Below are positions 6,600 through 11,022 of a stretch of 11,022 nucleotides of DNA, piece by piece. The position numbers and the translations under genes were made by a program. The DNA is from CAYUNA01 sp047629355 (GTDB lineage Bacteria > Bacteroidota > Bacteroidia > Chitinophagales > Saprospiraceae), in assembly GCA_047629355.1 (NCBI GenBank), contig JBLHWU010000205.1:1-11022 (forward strand), read 5' to 3'. The first letter of the stretch is position 1; each line of letters opens with the position of its first letter. The notes beneath the pieces were generated by a model. That model was not told where the DNA came from. It searched no databases and saw only the letters and a list, made by a program, of their open reading frames with translations.

Positions 6600-6902
6600 T
6601 TACAGCTGTAACAATGAGTGGCGTTTTACCTGTATCGTTGAAAGTAAAATTCTTTTTACTTTACAAGAATCTCTTCGTATTTTCGTCGAAATCGCAGTAA
6701 GTTCTTCTAATTGAATTTTAAGAATTTTAACAATATCCGCAGGTCTGTCCGCACTTACGGGCAAGCGCACAATGTCTGAATTGCTGACTTTGTCGTCTAA
6801 GCGTACTTCTTGTAAATCATTGTCTTTGTTTTCCGTTCCGCCTTGTTTATAGACAATAAAATCTACTGAATTAGTAAGAAACCAAAAGAAATGTTTCGCC
6901 AC
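6600..6902 (-). CDS. Doubtful small hypothetical ORF, possibly a gene remnant
   Basis: This is a 100-codon ORF with a GTG start; an in-frame TAA lies five codons upstream, so no longer version is possible. I do not recognise the product. The middle section (about residues 25-80) is rich in D, E, K and V, including DIVRLPVSADRPADIVKIL, and looks more like real protein than the aromatic-rich noise ORFs typical of this AT-rich DNA. There is no signal peptide. One hydrophobic patch lies near the N-terminus (HFFWFLTNSVDFIVY). It sits alone between repeats with no operon partner, and the start is weak. It could be a small gene, a decayed fragment of a larger one, or chance. Confidence 0.3.
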   Translation of the reverse strand: MAKHFFWFLTNSVDFIVYKQGGTENKDNDLQEVRLDDKVSNSDIVRLPVSADRPADIVKILKIQLEELTAISTKIRRDSCKVKRILLSTIQVKRHSLLQL

Positions 6903-7194
6903 ATAATAATTTGATTACTAACTATCTGAAATTTAAATAGGTAGTACCAAACATGAAAATGAAGTTTTAGTTTAAGGCACTACTGTGAAAAGTGGGGATT
7001 CAATTCATATAACAATTTTAAAATGTGCCAAATTATCCGAGAGAATTAACTTGGATAACTACTAAGTATTTTTATTAGTTTTACAGCTTTTAAAAAAAAA
7101 ATAGTCTACACCACAAGGTATTTTTCCAAATGACATCTAACTTCTCAAATCACCTGTTTTACCATTACTCACTTTTAACAACCAAACATTATAT
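6903..7194. other. Gene-less leader region of the arylsulfotransferase-like gene
   Basis: No ORF is supported in this AT-rich stretch. It contains weak inverted repeats: GTAGTACC near 6943 against GGCACTAC near 6978 (one wobble), and TTATCC against GGATAA near 7034-7060. A run of A lies at about 7090-7101. It presumably carries the promoter of the downstream gene, but I could not place a Bacteroidota-type promoter with confidence. Confidence 0.4.
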
Positions 7195-8724
7195 ATGAAT
7201 TTTTTTACAAAATTATTCTGCCTAACGGCGATTTTTATATCCACGAATATAGCGCAAGCCCAAGAATTTGACGGCTATGCTTTATACAATCGAACCAATC
7301 AAAATACAGTTTATTTGATTGATAAAAACGAAGACATTGCCCATACTTGGTCGATGAATACTTCTTGTAATTACGCTGTTTTATTAATGCCTACGGGGAA
7401 TATTATGCGAGGAACAGTCAATAACGGCAACCAAATTAACGGTGCGGCCGTTGGTGGAACAGTGCAGGAAATTGACCCAGATGGTAATGTTGTTTGGGAA
7501 TTTACGTATTCCAGTGCTGACCATGTTGCGCATCACGACATTACGCTGATGCCTAATGGAAATGTCCTATTGACGGCTTGGGAAGTGATGACAAATGCAG
7601 CGTTGACCCCATTGGGGTACACGGGTAGTTCTAATGAAAAATACCCGACTCATTTTATCGAAGTTTCGCAAAATGGAACGGGCGGTGAGATTGTTTGGGA
7701 ATGGCATATGATTGACCATATGGTTCAGGATGTGGATTCAGATAAACCGAGCTTTGGCGTAGTTTCGGAGCATCCAGAATTGATGAATATTAATGTCCAA
7801 ACTGGCGGTGGCGGTGGTCCTGGTGGCGGCGGCGGCGATTGGTTTCATGTGAACGGCGTTGATTACGATGAAGAAAAAGACCAAATCACATTTTCTTCTC
7901 GATTTTTAAGTGAAGTTTTCATCATTGACCATAGTACGACCACGGTAGAAGCAGCAAGTCACGAAGGTGGAAATGCGGGCAAAGGCGGCGACTTTTTATA
8001 CCGTTGGGGGAATCCAGAAAATTATGATATGCCAGGCACGCAGACAATTCCTGGGGCAGTCCACGATACTCGTTTTATTGAAAATGATGGTCGTCCACGT
8101 GCTGGCTTTTTGCAGTTTTTCAATAACGAAGGAACAGGGAATAGCTCGACTGTGGATGCGCTTGAATTGCCTTTGGCAGCGGATGGTTACAATTATGACC
8201 GCACAGCAGGCGAGGCTTGGGGACCAACGGAAGCGACTTTCCGACATATCTGCATTGATAATGCAAATGGGCAGTCGGCATCGAATAGTTTACCCAATGG
8301 AAATGTATTTGTAAACTTGTCGATGAGCTATATGTATGAAGCGGATTTGGATGGCAATATAGTCTGGCAATACAGCAATAATTCTGCGAAGGCATTCCGA
8401 TACACTTGCGATTATGCTGGAGTAGAAGCGTTAACGAATGGGGATTATATTGAAGATTTATGCATGGTAAATAGCGTGAATGAAATCTTGCAGCAGCAGG
8501 TACAAATTTCACCAAATCCATCTGCTGGCGTTTTTCAGATTGATGGATTGACGAATGACTATACTGTTGAAAGTATTCAGGTTTTTGACTTTTTGGGTAA
8601 AAGAGCACAAGAATGGGGTCGTGTTTCAAGGATTGATTTGACGGACAAGGAAGCGGGGATTTATTTTGTGACCATTCGGTTAGCAGATGGCGATTGGGTG
8701 ACGAAGAAAATTATTAAACAATGA
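7195..8724 (+). CDS. Secreted arylsulfotransferase-like (ASST family) protein with T9SS sorting domain
   Basis: The product has 509 residues. Residues 1-22 form a signal peptide (charged start, hydrophobic core, AQAQ cleavage region). The body is a beta-propeller-like protein of the aryl-sulfate sulfotransferase family, whose known members move sulfate between phenolic compounds outside the cytoplasm. Family-like segments include HHDITLMPNGN (113-123), WFHVNGVDYD (216-225), HDTRF (290-294), RH at 350-351 and repeated DxDGNxVW strands. H218, H290 and H351 are candidate active-site histidines, but I cannot align them rigorously. A glycine run with one proline (204-214) just precedes H218. The C-terminal 70 or so residues (about 436-509), with ISPNPSAG, a VFDFLGK strand and ending KKIIKQ, form a type A T9SS sorting domain, so the mature protein should be on the surface or released. 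The start is supported by the signal peptide. Sulfotransferase activity is inferred; members of this broad family in Bacteroidota are mostly uncharacterised. Confidence 0.88.
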   Translation: MNFFTKLFCLTAIFISTNIAQAQEFDGYALYNRTNQNTVYLIDKNEDIAHTWSMNTSCNYAVLLMPTGNIMRGTVNNGNQINGAAVGGTVQEIDPDGNVVWEFTYSSADHVAHHDITLMPNGNVLLTAWEVMTNAALTPLGYTGSSNEKYPTHFIEVSQNGTGGEIVWEWHMIDHMVQDVDSDKPSFGVVSEHPELMNINVQTGGGGGPGGGGGDWFHVNGVDYDEEKDQITFSSRFLSEVFIIDHSTTTVEAASHEGGNAGKGGDFLYRWGNPENYDMPGTQTIPGAVHDTRFIENDGRPRAGFLQFFNNEGTGNSSTVDALELPLAADGYNYDRTAGEAWGPTEATFRHICIDNANGQSASNSLPNGNVFVNLSMSYMYEADLDGNIVWQYSNNSAKAFRYTCDYAGVEALTNGDYIEDLCMVNSVNEILQQQVQISPNPSAGVFQIDGLTNDYTVESIQVFDFLGKRAQEWGRVSRIDLTDKEAGIYFVTIRLADGDWVTKKIIKQ

Positions 8725-8730
8725 TAAATG

Positions 8731-8915
8731 TGGCTCATGGATGAATTTTGTGGAGGTGTTTTGACAAAGGGAGTTTGAGGGGTAAAAAGGTTTGTAAAAA
8801 CCTCTTTTACCCCCTCAAAAACCAACCTCGCGTTGCCGCAGGCAACGCGGTACTCTTAGTGGAAGGATGAAAAACTTATAATTTTTACCTTTCCACTAAA
8901 TTCATCGATGAGCCA
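8731..8915 (+). repeat. Cruciform-like structured element, copy 2
   Basis: The closing stem pairs 8731-8748 (TGGCTCATGGATGAATTT) with 8898-8915 at 17 of 18 positions. Inside, H1 (8774-8819) pairs TTTGAGGGG-TAAAA with TTTTACCCC-CTCAAA, with small bulges. H2 (8829-8849) is a perfect nine-pair stem around GCA. H3 (8856-8899) pairs TTAGTGGAA with TTCCACTAA and five A with five T. The element starts seven bases after the arylsulfotransferase-like stop codon and ends 64 bases before the next start. H1 could end transcription of the upstream gene, though it is followed by an A run rather than T. It shares a conserved core with copy 1 at 6307-6484. Confidence 0.7.
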
Positions 8916-8979
8916 TAAATGATGCATTTTTGAATAAAGTGATATTTATCATTCAACGTTCATCATTAAAATACTTTTT

Positions 8980-11022
8980 ATGAAAAAAATACTATTCTTT
9001 TTTATACTTTTCTTTGCGCTTTTTTCTACAAAAAACGCAACTGCCCAAGCCAATTTTTATCACCAAGACACCATTCAAGAAATCAAAATTTATTTTGAAC
9101 CAGCCAATTGGGATTACTTGTTAGATAGCTTGTATGTGGCGGGTGAAAAAGGGCGTTTATTGGCGAGTTTGGAAATAAATGGCGAGCCGTTGGACAGCGT
9201 CGGCATTCGCTATAAAGGTTTTAGTTCGGTAAGTACAGACCGTGCGAAAAATCCATTTAATATCAAATTGGATTATGTCAAAGGCAATCAAAAATACGAT
9301 GGCATTGATAAAATTAAGTTGAGCAATGTGATTCAAGACCCGTCGTTTGTACGCGAAACCTTGTCGTATGAAATTAGTAGAAAATACCTGCCGGTCTCTC
9401 GTGCGAATTATGCGAATGTATTTATCAATGACGTTTTCTGGGGCATTTATACAAATGTGGAAGCGGTGAATAAGGATTTTATCGCGCAACATTATGGTTC
9501 TAATGACAATGCTTTTTTCAAAGGGAGTCCGGCAGATTTGGATTTGGATGGAGATGATAATTCCAATTTGAGTAATGAACATGGTACAGATACAACGGCG
9601 TATTATCCTTTTTATGATAAAGAATCAGATGATGGTTGGGCAGATTTATATGAATTGATTGATGTTTTAAATGAAAACCCAGCAGACATTGAGACGGTGC
9701 TAAATGTGGATAGAACGCTGTGGATGCACGCTTTCAATTATGCTTTAGTCAACTTCGATAGCTACGTTGGGTTTGCCCAAAATTACTATCTTTATAAAGA
9801 TGATAACGGGCGTTTTAACCCAGTTTTATGGGATTTAAATCAATCCTTTGCGAGCTATCGACTGACGGATGCCTCCGAAAATTTTGACGGTTTTTCAATA
9901 GAACAAGCGAAGACAATAGACCCGTTATTGCATTATTCGAGTGTGTCCGTTTATCCGCGACCATTGATGCGGAATTTATTTGAAAATGATACCTACCGAC
10001 GCATTTACATTGCGCATTTGCGAACAATAATTGAAGAAAATTTTGCCAATCAAAGCTACGCAACACGAGCGCAGGAATTACAAAATTTAATTGAAAACTC
10101 AGTGTTAGCGGATTCCAACAAATTCTATTCCAACGACGATTTTTATAATAATTTGACTTCAACAGTTGCGGACTTAGTGGATTATCCTGGCATCACGGAT
10201 TTGATGGATGCACGGACGACTTATTTGCAAAATTACGACGGATATCAAGGCGCACCGACGATTTCTAATTTGGATTATGCGCCACAAAGTATTTCTATTG
10301 GTGACAATCTTACGATAACGGCGGAAGTTGTGGATGCGGAAAATGTAACCTTAGCCTACCGTTTTGGTGGCAATGGCTTATTTCAAAAAATAGCGATGTT
10401 GGATGACGGAATGCAAAATGATGGTGCAGCAAATGATGGTGTTTTTGGTGCACAAATCAGTAATACCGGCAATTCTATTCAATATTATATCTATGCGGAG
10501 AACGCAGTGGCTGGGCAATTCTCGCCTGCCCGTGCGGCGTATGAATACTATTTAATTCAATCGAATATCAATACAGGTGATGTTGTAATCAATGAGTTAT
10601 TGGCGGCAAATGGAGAAACGCAAGCGGATGAAGCCGGGGAGTTTGATGATTGGATTGAATTGTACAATACAACTGATTTTGATATTTCAACAGCTGGTTT
10701 ATACCTGTCAGATGATATCGAAAATTTGCAAAAATGGGCTTTGCCAGATGTTGTGATTTCGGGAGATGATTACTTGATTGTTTGGGCGGATAGTGATGAA
10801 GAGCAAGGGACTTTTCATGCTGGTTTTAAACTCTCAGCGAGTGGCGAAGTCTTATTGCTTTCAGATGAAAATATGACTGTTTTGGATTCGATTACTTTCG
10901 GCGAACAAACCGAGGATGTTTCGTTTGCAAGACTACCGAATGGAACGGGGCCGTTTGAAATGACTTTCCCATCGTTTAACGCGGAGAACGGCGTGACTGG
11001 AGTAGGGGAGGAGTTTGTTGAC
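8980..11022 (+). CDS. Secreted CotH-kinase family protein with lamin-tail domain (3' end outside window)
   Basis: The frame stays open for 681 codons to the right edge, so the C-terminus is missing. Residues 1-23 are a signal peptide (MKK, phenylalanine-rich core, ATAQ). Residues about 30-400 are a CotH-type kinase domain. CotH of Bacillus is an atypical kinase that phosphorylates spore coat proteins; distant bacterial relatives are mostly uncharacterised. Visible motifs are GIRYKGFSS (75-83) with K79, NVFINDVFWGIYTNVE (146-161), VNFD with D260 as likely catalytic aspartate, NYYLYKD (268-274), and LWDLNQSF (283-290) with D285 as likely metal ligand. An Ig-like region (about 425-520) contains the acidic loop DDGMQNDGAANDGVFGA. 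A lamin-tail domain (about 534-660, VVINELLAANGE to FARLPNG) follows. The last visible residues (PSFNAENG) are of the type that often precede a T9SS sorting domain, which probably lies beyond the edge. No Shine-Dalgarno site is visible. Confidence 0.9.
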   Translation, partial: MKKILFFFILFFALFSTKNATAQANFYHQDTIQEIKIYFEPANWDYLLDSLYVAGEKGRLLASLEINGEPLDSVGIRYKGFSSVSTDRAKNPFNIKLDYVKGNQKYDGIDKIKLSNVIQDPSFVRETLSYEISRKYLPVSRANYANVFINDVFWGIYTNVEAVNKDFIAQHYGSNDNAFFKGSPADLDLDGDDNSNLSNEHGTDTTAYYPFYDKESDDGWADLYELIDVLNENPADIETVLNVDRTLWMHAFNYALVNFDSYVGFAQNYYLYKDDNGRFNPVLWDLNQSFASYRLTDASENFDGFSIEQAKTIDPLLHYSSVSVYPRPLMRNLFENDTYRRIYIAHLRTIIEENFANQSYATRAQELQNLIENSVLADSNKFYSNDDFYNNLTSTVADLVDYPGITDLMDARTTYLQNYDGYQGAPTISNLDYAPQSISIGDNLTITAEVVDAENVTLAYRFGGNGLFQKIAMLDDGMQNDGAANDGVFGAQISNTGNSIQYYIYAENAVAGQFSPARAAYEYYLIQSNINTGDVVINELLAANGETQADEAGEFDDWIELYNTTDFDISTAGLYLSDDIENLQKWALPDVVISGDDYLIVWADSDEEQGTFHAGFKLSASGEVLLLSDENMTVLDSITFGEQTEDVSFARLPNGTGPFEMTFPSFNAENGVTGVGEEFVD

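Noticed and set aside
6600..6902. IS4-type transposase remnant, suggested by FLTN and VYKQ in the N-terminal part
   Set aside because: The two short matches are too weak, the spacing is wrong, and the rest of the ORF has no transposase-like segments in the expected order.
8120..8629. 169-codon minus-strand ORF
   Set aside because: It is antisense to the sulfotransferase-like gene. Its composition (many H, S, P, Y, C) is typical of a shadow frame.
8731..8915. tRNA or tRNA-like gene, because of the cloverleaf shape
   Set aside because: The arms are far too long and there is no T-arm GTTCGAA-type motif, anticodon arm geometry or CCA end.
9157..9582. 141-codon minus-strand ORF
   Set aside because: It is antisense to the CotH-kinase domain, whose motifs clearly mark the plus frame as coding.

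Overview
The window looks like a chromosomal segment from a member of the Bacteroidota, perhaps close to Saprospiria (that finer placement is a guess). The evidence is an AT-rich sequence, start codons without clear Shine-Dalgarno sites, one protein with a type IX secretion (T9SS) C-terminal sorting domain and a second that probably has one beyond the window edge, and an aldehyde dehydrogenase of the GapN-like type I recall from that phylum.

Layout. Bases 1-149 hold the 3' end of a structured repeat and then six copies of a 7-bp tandem repeat whose last copy contains the start codon of metH. metH (150-3836, +) is a full-length cobalamin-dependent methionine synthase. It converges on a GapN-like aldehyde dehydrogenase (4410-6038, -). 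The 573 bp between them are packed with secondary structure: a terminator for metH, a bidirectional terminator, two long fold-back hairpins and two copies of a small dispersed box. Bases 6039-7194 are mostly non-coding and hold more repeats, a cruciform-like element and one doubtful 100-codon ORF. Then come two exported-protein genes on the + strand: an arylsulfotransferase-like beta-propeller protein with a T9SS sorting domain (7195-8724), and a CotH-kinase/lamin-tail protein that runs off the right edge (8980-11022). A second cruciform-like element fills most of the gap between them.

How the genes relate. The two left-hand genes are central metabolism (methionine and one-carbon metabolism; probably NADPH-producing oxidation of glyceraldehyde 3-phosphate) and are not an operon. 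The two right-hand genes both encode predicted cell-surface or secreted proteins, but nothing in the sequence shows that they act together.

The most unusual content is non-coding. A family of about 180-bp elements (6307-6484, 8731-8915, and a truncated copy at 4-70) shares a conserved core, including a GC-rich hairpin with a GCA loop in which one base pair differs between copies by a compensatory change. A second small repeat, ACCTACTTA followed by GGAACACGAAATAAA, occurs three times around the dehydrogenase gene. One of those copies is split by about 65 bp carrying a terminator-like hairpin. I know of no named family for either, and no database could be searched.
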